Positions 1 through 7,313 are shown, counted from the stretch's first letter. The stretch: DNA of 11,667 bases from JBMNNS01 sp050942625 (GCA_050942625.1 JBMNNS010000053.1:1-11667), one strand, 5' to 3'. Made by a program: numbers and translations. The notes: generated by a model not told the origin, from the sequence alone.

Positions 1-2
1 CC

Positions 3-314
3 CTCTCTGAGCTCTGGCAGATCATGTTTGGCGAAAACGTTCCGGATCGGACCGGAAATATTATCTATATTTTCAACCTACTTTATGCAAGAGGGTTTGA
101 TCTTAGCTTTAAAGTATGGGAAGAAAATGTTACAATGGAAAACACGGTAGAGGAGGCCGTGCTTGGGCTGGAAAGGGATCTGCAAAAATACGACATAGAG
201 GGTTATTCTGAGAATGATCCAAGAATTAAACAATTTGTAGAGGAAAGAGTAATAAATGGGGTGTTCAGGCAAGAAATTACCTCTCGCTTGGGTCAGATCT
301 TAGTCAGGCTTTAG
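3..314 (+). CDS. C-terminal fragment, probable SAM-dependent methyltransferase
   Basis: The frame is open from base 3 and ends with TAG at 312-314, so about 103 C-terminal residues of a longer protein are visible and the start lies outside the window. The segment running WQIMFGENVPDRTGN, then IYIFNLLYARGF, then a run of acidic and hydrophobic helices resembles the C-terminal cap of class I SAM-dependent methyltransferases of anaerobes and archaea, where a short acidic loop is followed by a conserved YNLLY-type helix. The SAM-binding Rossmann part is not in view, so the family call rests on this tail alone. An ATG at 24 lies in frame but has no convincing ribosome binding site and is probably internal. 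No terminator follows it. Confidence 0.5.
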   Translation, partial: LSELWQIMFGENVPDRTGNIIYIFNLLYARGFDLSFKVWEENVTMENTVEEAVLGLERDLQKYDIEGYSENDPRIKQFVEERVINGVFRQEITSRLGQILVRL

Positions 315-328
315 GAAATATCAAGTTT

Positions 329-337
329 TGCTATAAT
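329..337 (+). promoter_or_regulatory. Possible extended -10 promoter upstream of the FmdE-family gene
   Basis: TGCTATAAT is a perfect TATAAT hexamer preceded by the TG of an extended -10 element. No good -35 hexamer sits 17 bases upstream, which extended -10 promoters tolerate. It would give a 5' leader of about 100 bases containing a perfect 12-base palindrome, ACAAATATTTGT, at 411-422. Its role is inferred from position only. Confidence 0.4.
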
Positions 338-441
338 TACTGGAAGGGATAATGGTTCAGTGTGCAGAAAAAGATATAAAGGTATAACGATATCTGTAGA
401 ATGTTATCAGACAAATATTTGTAGCACCTGAGGAAGGAAGG

Positions 442-1053
442 TTGGAAATGGAAAAAACAACACTCTGGGAAAAAGCTGTTGAATTTCATGGGCATACATG
501 CCTGGGTTTGGCAATAGGGTTTCATGTGGCCATGGCGGCGATGGAAACCCTGGGAAACGAGCGGGATGTCGATGAACAGATGATTGCTATTGTAGAAAAT
601 GACAACTGCTCCGTAGATGCTATCCAGGTAATCACCGGTTGTACCGTAGGGAAGGGTAACCTGATCCTGCGCGATTATGGCAAGCCGGTCTACACCTTTG
701 CTTTGAGGGAAAAAAAGAAGGCTATCCGTATTTCGGTAAAAAACCGGGAGGAAGCAGATCAGAATACCATAGCCTCCCTCCGGGAAAAGGTTGCTGCCGG
801 TGTTGCTTCGGAAGAAGAAAAAGCCCTCCTGCAGGAAATGAATGCTAAACTTATTCAGGATTTTCTCTCTAAACCGTCGGAAGAAGTTTGCGAAGTTAAG
901 GAAATAGCATATGACATTCCAGAAAAAGCACGCATTTTTCCTTCCGTCATCTGTTCCACTTGTGGGGAAAAGGTGATGGAGCCCCGGGCCCGGTTGCGGA
1001 ACGGCAAGGTTGTTTGTATACCTTGTTCGGAACATTACACCCGGGGATGGTAA
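442..1053 (+). CDS. FmdE-family zinc protein
   Basis: This 203-residue protein belongs to the FmdE family, named after subunit E of formylmethanofuran dehydrogenase. Bacterial members occur without the methanogenic enzyme and their role is poorly defined; several are found near molybdenum or tungsten enzymes. The N-terminal domain shows the family signature FHGHTCLGLAIGF (residues 15-27), then a DNCSVDAIQVITGCTVGKGN block (54-73) with Cys20, Cys56 and Cys67 as likely metal ligands. After a charged linker (about 100-165) comes a C-terminal zinc ribbon, CxxC at 171/174 and CxxC at 192/195. The protein therefore looks full length, with both domains intact. The start is ambiguous: TTG at 442 or ATG at 448. 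The purine-rich site AGGAAGGAAGG at 431-441 suits ATG 448 slightly better. The product is probably cytoplasmic. No molybdenum enzyme lies in this window, so the substrate cannot be inferred. Confidence 0.85.
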   Translation: MEMEKTTLWEKAVEFHGHTCLGLAIGFHVAMAAMETLGNERDVDEQMIAIVENDNCSVDAIQVITGCTVGKGNLILRDYGKPVYTFALREKKKAIRISVKNREEADQNTIASLREKVAAGVASEEEKALLQEMNAKLIQDFLSKPSEEVCEVKEIAYDIPEKARIFPSVICSTCGEKVMEPRARLRNGKVVCIPCSEHYTRGW

Positions 1054-1281
1054 CGGAATTAACTCTTTTTTTTTGGGTAACGCCGGCATAATTATTGGTT
1101 TTCTGGCCCCCGAATCCCTGAGAATATTAAAATCCCCGCCGGGCAGATTACCTTTTAGAGGACCATATAGTTTATTTCCCTTTATTATTAGGTGTCAGGT
1201 ATTTTTAAGCCAGTGTTTATTTTAATTTAGGAAGCTATTTTTTTACAATAAAGTTAAAATGCATAAGGAGGTGAAAATTCG

Positions 1282-1473
1282 ATGTGTATGATTACCGTTT
1301 ACAAGGGCAGTATTAGCGAGGAAAACAAAATAGCCAGCGAGGTATCCAAATACGAATTAGACCTGGATTCAAAAAAACTAACAATATATCCAATGCTGAA
1401 GGCACCTCAGGTGCTTGACGTTAGCAAGGGAGTAAGCTGGGACGAAAGCAACGACACTATGATCATTGTATAA
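1282..1473 (+). CDS. CooT-like small nickel-binding protein
   Basis: This 63-residue protein starts with Met-Cys-Met and then alternates short beta strands, ending in a DTMIIV-type strand. The size, the N-terminal MCM and the strand pattern match the CooT family, whose founding member in Rhodospirillum rubrum sits in the carbon monoxide dehydrogenase maturation cluster and binds one Ni(II) per dimer using the N-terminal cysteine. Here Cys2 is conserved. The start is firm: ATG follows a strong AAGGAGGTG site at 1265-1273. The gene stands alone, with a 228-base gap before it and its own hairpin terminator after it. No CO dehydrogenase, CooC or CooJ is in the window, so a role in nickel supply to CO dehydrogenase or another nickel enzyme is a family-based inference. 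Confidence 0.7.
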   Translation: MCMITVYKGSISEENKIASEVSKYELDLDSKKLTIYPMLKAPQVLDVSKGVSWDESNDTMIIV

Positions 1474-1516
1474 GGGCAGGCAATAACTTAAATTTAACAT
1501 TCTAAAATTTTGTTAT

Positions 1517-1551
1517 AAAAAGGCCGGGAACTTTATTTCCCGGCCTTTTTT
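1517..1551. terminator. Bidirectional hairpin terminator
   Basis: An 11-base perfect stem, AAGGCCGGGAA (1520-1530) with TTCCCGGCCTT (1537-1547), has a six-base loop, an A-run before it and a T-run after it. It therefore forms a U-tailed terminator in both directions. It lies between the convergent CooT-like gene (ends 1473) and the small heat-shock gene (ends 1575), and probably serves both. Confidence 0.9.
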
Positions 1552-1574
1552 GCTGTTATTGTTATAAAAAGCTG

Positions 1575-2009
1575 TTATTCAATTTCTATTTTGGATGAAT
1601 CCGCCTTTTTAACTTTCCTGGGAACTGTAATGCTAAGCACACCATCACTAAGTTTCGCCTTTACGCCTTCAGAGATAGCATCAGCGAGGTAGATGGAGCG
1701 CTGCATAGAACTAAAGCGCCTTTCCCTGTGGATATAATTTTTTCTTTCTTCTTCAATGCTGTCTTCCCTTTTTACGGTAATGGAAAGCCTTCCATCATCT
1801 AATACAAGGTTTATTTCCTCTTTTTTTATACCGGGAAGTTCTGCTTCAATTAAGTATTCAGACTCTTTTTCTTGGACATCTAATTTAAAAGTATCCCGGG
1901 TAAGGGCTGTTTTTGAAAACCATATATCGCTAAAATAGTCGTCCAGCTTGTTGTAGAAGTCCTCAAAACCGACGCCAAATCTTCTGTTAAAAGGTACTAT
2001 TCCACTCAT
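1575..2009 (-). CDS. Small heat-shock protein, Hsp20/alpha-crystallin family
   Basis: This is an ATP-independent holdase chaperone that binds unfolding proteins as large oligomers in the cytoplasm. From ATG at 2009 it is 144 residues, normal for the family. A short N-terminal arm (1-41) precedes the alpha-crystallin domain (about 42-133), which contains an AELPGIKKEEI segment and the conserved DGVLSITVPR motif (122-131). The tail ends with IEI (141-143), the I-x-I motif that docks onto neighbouring dimers. The longer reading from TTG at 2018 is unlikely because the AGGAG site (2019-2023) would touch that codon, whereas it sits nine bases before ATG 2009. The gene is monocistronic, with its own promoter, a CIRCE operator and a terminator. 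Confidence 0.93.
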   Translation of the reverse strand: MSGIVPFNRRFGVGFEDFYNKLDDYFSDIWFSKTALTRDTFKLDVQEKESEYLIEAELPGIKKEEINLVLDDGRLSITVKREDSIEEERKNYIHRERRFSSMQRSIYLADAISEGVKAKLSDGVLSITVPRKVKKADSSKIEIE

Positions 2010-2037
2010 GCTTAACAACTCCTTTTTTGATATATTT

Positions 2038-2064
2038 TTAGCACTGTAGGATCTAGAGTGCTAA
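2038..2064. promoter_or_regulatory. CIRCE operator (HrcA binding site)
   Basis: The inverted repeat TTAGCACTG-N9-GAGTGCTAA matches the CIRCE consensus TTAGCACTC-N9-GAGTGCTAA at 17 of 18 arm positions. It overlaps the predicted start of transcription of the Hsp20 gene and precedes its ribosome binding site. This is the usual arrangement for repression by HrcA, relieved on heat shock. HrcA itself is not in this window. Confidence 0.93.
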
Positions 2065-2068
2065 TTAT

Positions 2069-2097
2069 TTTATAACATGTCCACTTTTAAATGTCAA
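2069..2097 (-). promoter_or_regulatory. Sigma-A promoter of the Hsp20 gene
   Basis: Read on the - strand, TTGACA (2092-2097) and TATAAA (2069-2074) are separated by exactly 17 bases (2075-2091). This predicts a transcription start near 2062, inside the CIRCE element. The -35 is perfect and the -10 matches five of six positions. Confidence 0.85.
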
Positions 2098-2192
2098 TAT
2101 CCACAATAAAAAATTTTTAGCCCTTTTAAAACTTTCAAAAAATATTAGGCTCATCATGACCACAACTTAATTTAAAACTTAATAACTTAATA

Positions 2193-2224
2193 CAAAAGCC
2201 GGGATTACAACTTCCCGGCTTTTG
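2193..2224 (-). terminator. Terminator of the acyl-CoA synthetase / DRTGG operon
   Basis: A 12-base stem, CAAAAGCCGGGA (2193-2204) with TCCCGGCTTTTG (2213-2224), has an eight-base loop. On the - strand it ends in TTTTG and lies 18 bases after the stop codon of the P-loop/DRTGG gene. Confidence 0.75.
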
Positions 2225-2242
2225 GTTAATGTTTTGTTACCC

Positions 2243-3301
2243 TTAACTCCTGATAAAGTCAATTATTTGTTTGCATTCACAATATTGGCAGACATTTTCT
2301 TTGACCATGGCAATTGCTTTACTATCATTGGGATGTATGGTGCGGTGGACGACATGCAGGTTTTCCAGGGTTGTATAGGTGTCGGTATGCACCAGGATGA
2401 CCGGAACCCCTTTTTCCTTGGCCCGGGCGATCACCTTCACGTTGGGATAAAGCCCGCCGGTTAAAATAATCACAGAGGTACTGGTTTCCAGGGCTGTGAG
2501 AGCCATGTCATCCCGATCGCCGCCGGTAATGACGGCCTTGTTTGGCGAGCGCCGCAGGTAGCCAAGGGCGCTTTCAATGGTCATAGTTCCTACTACTACA
2601 TCCTCGATAAGGCGGTCCATGTTGATCTCCCCGGTAAGGAGTTCGCCACCCAGAACTTCATAAAACTCCGCTACTGTCGGGGCGGCTATTTCCGGGCGGC
2701 TGGGGATTATCCCCAGGACGGAATAACCGTGTTCCTCCAGGATTGGTTTGTAAACACCTTTAGTTTTATCCCAAATGGTGCGCCCCGTATTATTGAAGAT
2801 ATTGCCCAGAATATGCAGCCCCAAAAGACGGGCATGATCGTTATAAAAAAGATCTTCGTCAAAAGAAAAGTCATCCGTAATGTTAATGATGTGCAGGATA
2901 CTGGCACCAAGTTCTTTGGCCAGGAGAAAATCATTTAGCCGCCTGCTGGAATTGATGTAGGGAGCAAAGCTGCCGTCTATCAGCACAATATCGCTATCCC
3001 TTGCAACTTCAGCAAAGGCCGTTTTGATCTTTCCCAGCATTTTCTCGGATGTTCCTTCCATATCAATGCTGAGGTGCAGGGGGCTAATACACACCGGACT
3101 GATTATTTCGGGAGGATGGGGCAGTTGTAAAACTTCTTTCATCAGCAGCATATCAATATCCTTAGTGCTCATGCCCTTTAATCTGCCAAATGGTTTAAAG
3201 TAGGAAACCCTTAAACCCTCATCCTTTATTCTAAAGGCCATGCCCAGACTAATAGCTGTTTTACCGCTTCCCGGCCGTCCCGTCAGGTACAAGCATTTCA
3301 T
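2243..3301 (-). CDS. BioD-like P-loop NTPase with DRTGG domain
   Basis: This 352-residue protein has two parts. The N-terminal half is a dethiobiotin-synthetase-like P-loop domain, with GRPGSGKT at 8-15 and a Walker-B-like VLIDG at 106-110. The C-terminal half (about 200-320) is a DRTGG domain, recognisable from ITGGDRDDMALTALE and the LTGGLYPNVKVIARAKEKGVPVILV stretch. The same pair forms the N-terminal regulatory region of long phosphotransacetylases, but the catalytic transacetylase domain is absent here, and the protein ends with three clustered cysteines (338, 341, 343). It lies 24 bases downstream of an ADP-forming acyl-CoA synthetase in one operon, so a regulatory or sensing role in acyl-CoA/acyl-phosphate metabolism is plausible but unproven. 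The start is ATG 3301: the GAGG at 3310-3313 is eight bases upstream, while the alternative GTG at 3310 overlaps that site. Confidence 0.8.
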   Translation of the reverse strand: MKCLYLTGRPGSGKTAISLGMAFRIKDEGLRVSYFKPFGRLKGMSTKDIDMLLMKEVLQLPHPPEIISPVCISPLHLSIDMEGTSEKMLGKIKTAFAEVARDSDIVLIDGSFAPYINSSRRLNDFLLAKELGASILHIINITDDFSFDEDLFYNDHARLLGLHILGNIFNNTGRTIWDKTKGVYKPILEEHGYSVLGIIPSRPEIAAPTVAEFYEVLGGELLTGEINMDRLIEDVVVGTMTIESALGYLRRSPNKAVITGGDRDDMALTALETSTSVIILTGGLYPNVKVIARAKEKGVPVILVHTDTYTTLENLHVVHRTIHPNDSKAIAMVKENVCQYCECKQIIDFIRS

Positions 3302-3325
3302 AGTCAACACCTCACATTTTTATTA

Positions 3326-5437
3326 TTAAACATTTTCACCAAGTGTTATTTTAACATCGATTGCCGCGGCCCCTTTTTCATAGGCAAAAATGGGGTTAAT
3401 ATCCAGTTCGGCAATTTCGGTAAAATCCAGGCAAAGCCGTGCTACACGGGCAATGGTATCGATAAGGATCTCAATGTCAGCAGGCTTGCTTCCACGGTAA
3501 CCCCGCAGCAGAGTATGAGCTTTTGTTTCAGAAATCATTTTGAAAATTTCCTCCTGGGTTAGTCCATTGGCCAGGCGGAAGGAAATATCTTTTAATAAAT
3601 TAACATAAATACCCCCCAGGCCAAAGGCGATCAGGGGCCCAAATTGAATATCCTTGGACATGCCGATAATCAGCTCAATTCCCTGAGACATCATTTTTTG
3701 GACCTCCACGCCATAGATTGTGGTGTTGGGAAAAAATCGCCTGGCACTATCCATAATACTATGGAAGGCTTCTCTGGCCTCTTCCTCCGTATTGATCCCC
3801 ACCCTTACCCCCCCAATATCGGTCTTGTGCACTATGGCGGGGGAAGCTACCTTGAGGACCACCGGAAAACCAGTTTCCTTGCAGAGGCGGCAAACCTCAC
3901 TGCTGGTAGTGGCCAGGTAGGCCGGGTTGGCGGGAATACCATATGCCTTTGCTATCCGGGCCGCCTCACTGCCTAAGAGGACCCTTCGTCGGTCTCTGTA
4001 GACATCAAAAAGAGTTGCTTTGACCGTTGTCTGGTCCAGATCGGTGAAGGATAGGGATTCTACAGGGATTAGGCGTTCCCGATTGCGGTTATATTCTACC
4101 AGCCCTTTGATGGAACTAACCGCCGGTTCGGGAAAGGTAAAGCAGGGCACCCCGGCTTCGGAAAGCATTTCCGTGCCTTTCCTTAATATCTCTCCACCCA
4201 TATAGGCGGCAAATACTGTTTTGTCCGGATATTTATTTTTCATTTCTATGATTGCCTGTGCTGTACCTTCCGGTTCAGTAACAGCTGTAGGGCAAAGCAG
4301 GACGACAACGTTGTCGACATTATCATCCTCCAGCACTTTTTCCAGGGCAAAGCGATACCTGTCGGTTTTGGCATCGCCAAGGACATCCACGGGATTATAA
4401 ACGTTAGCTTCTGGGGGAAGGAAGGCCTGCAGGTCTTCTATTGTTTTCCTTTCAAAGCGGGCCATTTTAAGGCCCAATTTTTCAATACTGTCCGTAGCAA
4501 TGATCCCGGGCCCTCCGGCGTTGGTTACTATTGCGACACGGTTACTTTTGGGGATGGGTTGCTTGACGAAAGAAACAGCAAGATCAAAAAGATCGGCCAT
4601 GTTCTGGACGCGGATAACGCCCGTATGCAGAAAGGCAGTGTTATAAGCTAAATCACTTCCAGCCAGGGCCCCGGTGTGGGAGGTAGCCGCTTTAGCGCCG
4701 GCCTCGCTGGTTCCCGATTTATAGATGATGATCGGTTTCTGCTTGCTTACCTCCCGGGTCACTTTCATAAATTCGCTGCCATTGGAAACATCTTCTATGT
4801 AACATAGTATCACTTTGGTGTGGGGATCCTTTCCACATTCCTTGATGAAATCCGTTTCGTCAAGGTCTGCCTTATTACCCATGCTGATAAATTTAGAAAA
4901 GCCGATTCCGGCGCTAAGGCTCCAGTCCAGGATAGCCACCAACATGGCCCCACTTTGGGAAATAAAGGCGATTTCACCCTTATGGGGCATCCTGTTTGCA
5001 AAAGAAGCGTTAATGGGGGTATGTGTATCCATCATTCCTACACAGTTTGGGCCCAACATTCTCATCCCGTATTCTTCACAGATCCCCGCTAATTCCTTTT
5101 CCCTTTTCAAACCTTCTGAACCAACCTCTTTAAAACCGGCACTAATGACGATCAGGGCCTTTACCCCGGCTTCACCGCATTGCCGGGCTACATGGTTGAC
5201 TACTCTGTCGGGAACAGTGATGATTGCTAAATCTACTTTTTCCGGGATTTTTACGGGTTCGGGATAACATTTTAGATTTAGGATTTCCTCTTCCTTGGGG
5301 TTAACGGGGTATATATTTTTGTCAAAACCGCTTTTAAGGAGGCCGTCAAGGATTGCAAAACCAATTTTATCCGGTGTTCTAGACGCACCTATCACGGAAA
5401 CGCTTTTGGGCTTAAAAAGATAATCCAGTGAAGACAT
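3326..5437 (-). CDS. Acyl-CoA synthetase (NDP-forming), fused alpha/beta (acetate--CoA ligase type)
   Basis: The enzyme interconverts an acyl-CoA, ADP and phosphate with the free acid, CoA and ATP, and in fermenting anaerobes commonly makes ATP from acyl-CoA. At 703 residues it is a full-length single-chain form. Domains in order are a CoA-binding Rossmann domain (1-130, with VSVIGASR at 13-20), a succinyl-CoA-ligase-like region (about 150-460) with the phosphorylated histidine His254 in SHTGALAG, and an ATP-grasp domain (about 480-700). The ATP-grasp part carries HKTDIGGV (537-544), GLGG (606-609) and ELDINP (677-682). All key motifs are intact. ATG 5437 is preceded by AAGGTGG. The gene opens an operon with the P-loop/DRTGG gene. 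The acyl group cannot be read from the sequence; acetate is only the best-known case. Confidence 0.93.
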   Translation of the reverse strand: MSSLDYLFKPKSVSVIGASRTPDKIGFAILDGLLKSGFDKNIYPVNPKEEEILNLKCYPEPVKIPEKVDLAIITVPDRVVNHVARQCGEAGVKALIVISAGFKEVGSEGLKREKELAGICEEYGMRMLGPNCVGMMDTHTPINASFANRMPHKGEIAFISQSGAMLVAILDWSLSAGIGFSKFISMGNKADLDETDFIKECGKDPHTKVILCYIEDVSNGSEFMKVTREVSKQKPIIIYKSGTSEAGAKAATSHTGALAGSDLAYNTAFLHTGVIRVQNMADLFDLAVSFVKQPIPKSNRVAIVTNAGGPGIIATDSIEKLGLKMARFERKTIEDLQAFLPPEANVYNPVDVLGDAKTDRYRFALEKVLEDDNVDNVVVLLCPTAVTEPEGTAQAIIEMKNKYPDKTVFAAYMGGEILRKGTEMLSEAGVPCFTFPEPAVSSIKGLVEYNRNRERLIPVESLSFTDLDQTTVKATLFDVYRDRRRVLLGSEAARIAKAYGIPANPAYLATTSSEVCRLCKETGFPVVLKVASPAIVHKTDIGGVRVGINTEEEAREAFHSIMDSARRFFPNTTIYGVEVQKMMSQGIELIIGMSKDIQFGPLIAFGLGGIYVNLLKDISFRLANGLTQEEIFKMISETKAHTLLRGYRGSKPADIEILIDTIARVARLCLDFTEIAELDINPIFAYEKGAAAIDVKITLGENV

Positions 5438-5488
5438 TCAATCCCACCTTATATGAGATAATTGTTGTTTTTCCCATGCCATAATGTT

Positions 5489-5517
5489 ACCATAAAAACA
5501 GGGGAATGTCCTGGCAA
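5489..5517 (-). promoter_or_regulatory. Possible promoter of the acyl-CoA synthetase operon
   Basis: On the - strand, TTGCCA (5512-5517) and TATGGT (5489-5494) are 17 bases apart. They match the sigma-A consensus at five and four of six positions. The position, about 50 bases before the ATG at 5437, is reasonable, but the -10 is weak. Confidence 0.4.
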
Positions 5518-5598
5518 AAGGGTTGCAGACGGTTAAGGCTGCCTGCATTCCATTAGCTCACGGGAATTTGTGTGTAAGGTATTGAATGATGCTCGTGG

Positions 5599-5665
5599 GT
5601 TCAGGCCGTGTCTAAACTCGCTCGCAAAAGCCCTGCTCAAACAGTTGGCGCGGCTTGTTCTGAAC
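5599..5665. repeat. Palindromic intergenic element
   Basis: GTTCAG (5599-5604) pairs with CTGAAC (5660-5665). Inside it GCCGTGTC (5605-5612) pairs with GGCGCGGC (5647-5654), using two G-U pairs as + strand RNA. No T-run follows, so it is not a simple terminator. It lies in the spacer between divergent genes and may be one copy of a dispersed repeat. The rest of the 5438-5732 spacer shows no gene. Confidence 0.5.
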
Positions 5666-5732
5666 AACTTTCTGCTTTCCAACTTTATTATTTCACAAGT
5701 AAGAAAAATAACACATCGTTAGGGGGAATGCT

Positions 5733-6533
5733 ATGAAAAATAAATATTTGTTTGGTCCGGTTCCTTCCCGTCGCCTTGGTGTTTCCTTGGGGATTGACCT
5801 TTTACCTTATAAAACGTGTCCTTTGGACTGTGTCTATTGTGAACGCGGCAAAACTACCCGATTAACTGTCAAGCGGGAAGAATTTGTTCCTGCCGAAGAA
5901 GTTATTAAGGAGCTGCAAAATTATCTAAAAACGGGCCCGGACCTTGATTGTGTGACTTTTTCCGGTTCCGGGGAACCTACGCTGTACAGCAAGATAGATA
6001 CTCTTATAGACTTTATAAAAGATAATTTTCCTCATTACCGGGTTGTGGTTTTAACCAATGGCACACTTTTAACGCAAAGCAAAGTCCGCAGCCAGCTAAG
6101 AAGGGCAGATCTTGTCGTCCCTTCCCTTGATGCTGTATCGGAACAGGCCTTTAAAAAAGTGAACCGCCCTCATAGCAGCCTTGTCTGTGAGGAGGTTATC
6201 TCCGGTATGGCACAGTTCCGCAAGGAATATAAAGGGGAGATCTGGCTGGAAATCATGATCATTCCCGGTTTAAACGACACTATGGAAGAACTGGAATTGA
6301 TGAAAAAAACCATCCAGGATCTGAAACCTGACCGGGTGCAGCTTGGCACCCTGGACAGGCCCGGGGCAGTAAACTGGATAAGGGCTGTCGGCCAGGAGGA
6401 AATGGAAAGAATTGCTGCCTTTTTAGGGGACGTGGAGCTGATTAAAAGCTATGCGGCCCGCAAACAGATACCGGGTGGAGACCGGGATCGCGAAACAGAG
6501 ATAATAGCGATCCTAAAAAGAAGGGGGAATTAA
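5733..6533 (+). CDS. Radical SAM protein (COG0731-like)
   Basis: This 266-residue cytoplasmic protein should bind a 4Fe-4S cluster and cleave S-adenosylmethionine. The motif CPLDCVYC places the three cluster ligands at Cys29, Cys33 and Cys36, in the CxxxCxxC spacing. It is preceded by FGPVPSRRLGVSLGIDLLPYK, typical of an uncharacterised radical SAM family often annotated simply as Fe-S oxidoreductase. Other visible features are SGSGEPTLY (about 76-84, the GGE-like SAM contact) and VVLTNGTLL (about 109-117). There is no second cysteine cluster for an auxiliary Fe-S centre, and the substrate is unknown. ATG 5733 follows AGGGGG at 5721-5726. The crotonase-fold gene starts three bases after its stop, so the two are almost certainly co-transcribed. 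Confidence 0.85.
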   Translation: MKNKYLFGPVPSRRLGVSLGIDLLPYKTCPLDCVYCERGKTTRLTVKREEFVPAEEVIKELQNYLKTGPDLDCVTFSGSGEPTLYSKIDTLIDFIKDNFPHYRVVVLTNGTLLTQSKVRSQLRRADLVVPSLDAVSEQAFKKVNRPHSSLVCEEVISGMAQFRKEYKGEIWLEIMIIPGLNDTMEELELMKKTIQDLKPDRVQLGTLDRPGAVNWIRAVGQEEMERIAAFLGDVELIKSYAARKQIPGGDRDRETEIIAILKRRGN

Positions 6534-6536
6534 TAA

Positions 6537-7313
6537 ATGGGTTATGAAACAGTCCTGATCGAAAGAAAAGGGTATGTCGGCATTGTGGAATTAAATCTTC
6601 CTGAGCAGCTAAATGTTTTTAACACTGCACTGGCGCTGGACTTGAACAATGCCCTTGAAGAACTGGACAAGGATGAGGAGATCCGGGTAGTGATCGTGAA
6701 GGGAAAGGGGAAAGCCTTCAGCGCTGGAATTGACGTCAAGGAATTGGAGGGGAAAACCCCCCATGAAGTATCGCAATGGGTGGGGCTAATGGGAAAAATG
6801 TCCCGGACGATAGCAAATATGAAAAAACCGGTGATTGCCTCCGTGCAGGATCTGGCGATTGCCAACGGGATTGGTTTGGTTGCCGCTGCCGACCTGGCCA
6901 TCGCTGCCGAAGGTGCCCGCTTTGGGGCAACAGCAGTAAATATAGGGCTATTCTGCATGGGCCCCGCCGTCCCGCTCTCCCGCCATCTTAGCAAGAAAAA
7001 AACCCTGGAGCTTATTTTAACCGGCGACATAATAGACGCTGCCGAGGCTGAAAGAATTGGCCTGCTGAACAAAGTGGTTCCCAAAGAAAAATTGGAAGAA
7101 GAAACCATGAAACTGGCCGAAAAAATCGCTGCAAAAAGCCCGCTGGCCGTGCAGATTGGCAAAAGATCCTTCTACGAAATGTCGGACATGCCCTACGAAA
7201 AAGCCATTGAGGTTGCCAACGATCACTTTGCCCTGCTCTGTTTAACCGAGGATGCCCATGAAGGGGTAGATGCCTTTTTGAACAAACGCACTCCCCAGTG
7301 GAAAAAACGATAG
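6537..7313 (+). CDS. Enoyl-CoA hydratase/isomerase (crotonase) family, ECHDC3-like, catalytic Glu absent
   Basis: The 258-residue protein has the complete crotonase fold: an AFSAGID oxyanion-hole segment (60-66), KPVIASVQDLAIANGIGLVAAADLAIA (97-123), the LTGDIIDAAEAERIGLLNKVVP block (161-182) and the C-terminal helices. Aligned by eye with rat enoyl-CoA hydratase, the two catalytic glutamates (Glu144, Glu164) are Gly113 and Ala133, so ordinary hydration of enoyl-CoA is not expected. The segment FGATAVNIGLFCMGPAVPLSR closely resembles ECHDC3-type proteins, whose reaction is not well established. It may bind acyl-CoA and act as an isomerase, hydrolase or non-catalytic partner. ATG 6537 follows AGGGGGA at 6522-6528, and the gene is coupled to the upstream radical SAM gene. 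No convincing + strand terminator follows. Confidence 0.85.
   Translation: MGYETVLIERKGYVGIVELNLPEQLNVFNTALALDLNNALEELDKDEEIRVVIVKGKGKAFSAGIDVKELEGKTPHEVSQWVGLMGKMSRTIANMKKPVIASVQDLAIANGIGLVAAADLAIAAEGARFGATAVNIGLFCMGPAVPLSRHLSKKKTLELILTGDIIDAAEAERIGLLNKVVPKEKLEEETMKLAEKIAAKSPLAVQIGKRSFYEMSDMPYEKAIEVANDHFALLCLTEDAHEGVDAFLNKRTPQWKKR

Noticed and set aside
337..1089. 250-residue reading frame on the - strand opposite the FmdE-family gene
   Set aside because: The opposite strand encodes a clear FmdE-family protein with intact cysteine motifs; the antisense frame has no recognisable domain and is low-complexity.
1010..1225. 71-residue + strand frame overlapping the end of the FmdE-family gene
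   Set aside because: Starts inside the zinc ribbon in another frame, without a ribosome binding site; it continues into AT-rich spacer.
4815..5267. 150-residue + strand frame inside the acyl-CoA synthetase gene
   Set aside because: Lies fully antisense to conserved CoA-binding and ligase motifs; no ribosome binding site or family match.
6542..7162. 206-residue - strand frame opposite the crotonase-fold gene
   Set aside because: Serine/alanine-rich antisense translation of a well-supported gene, with no family resemblance.
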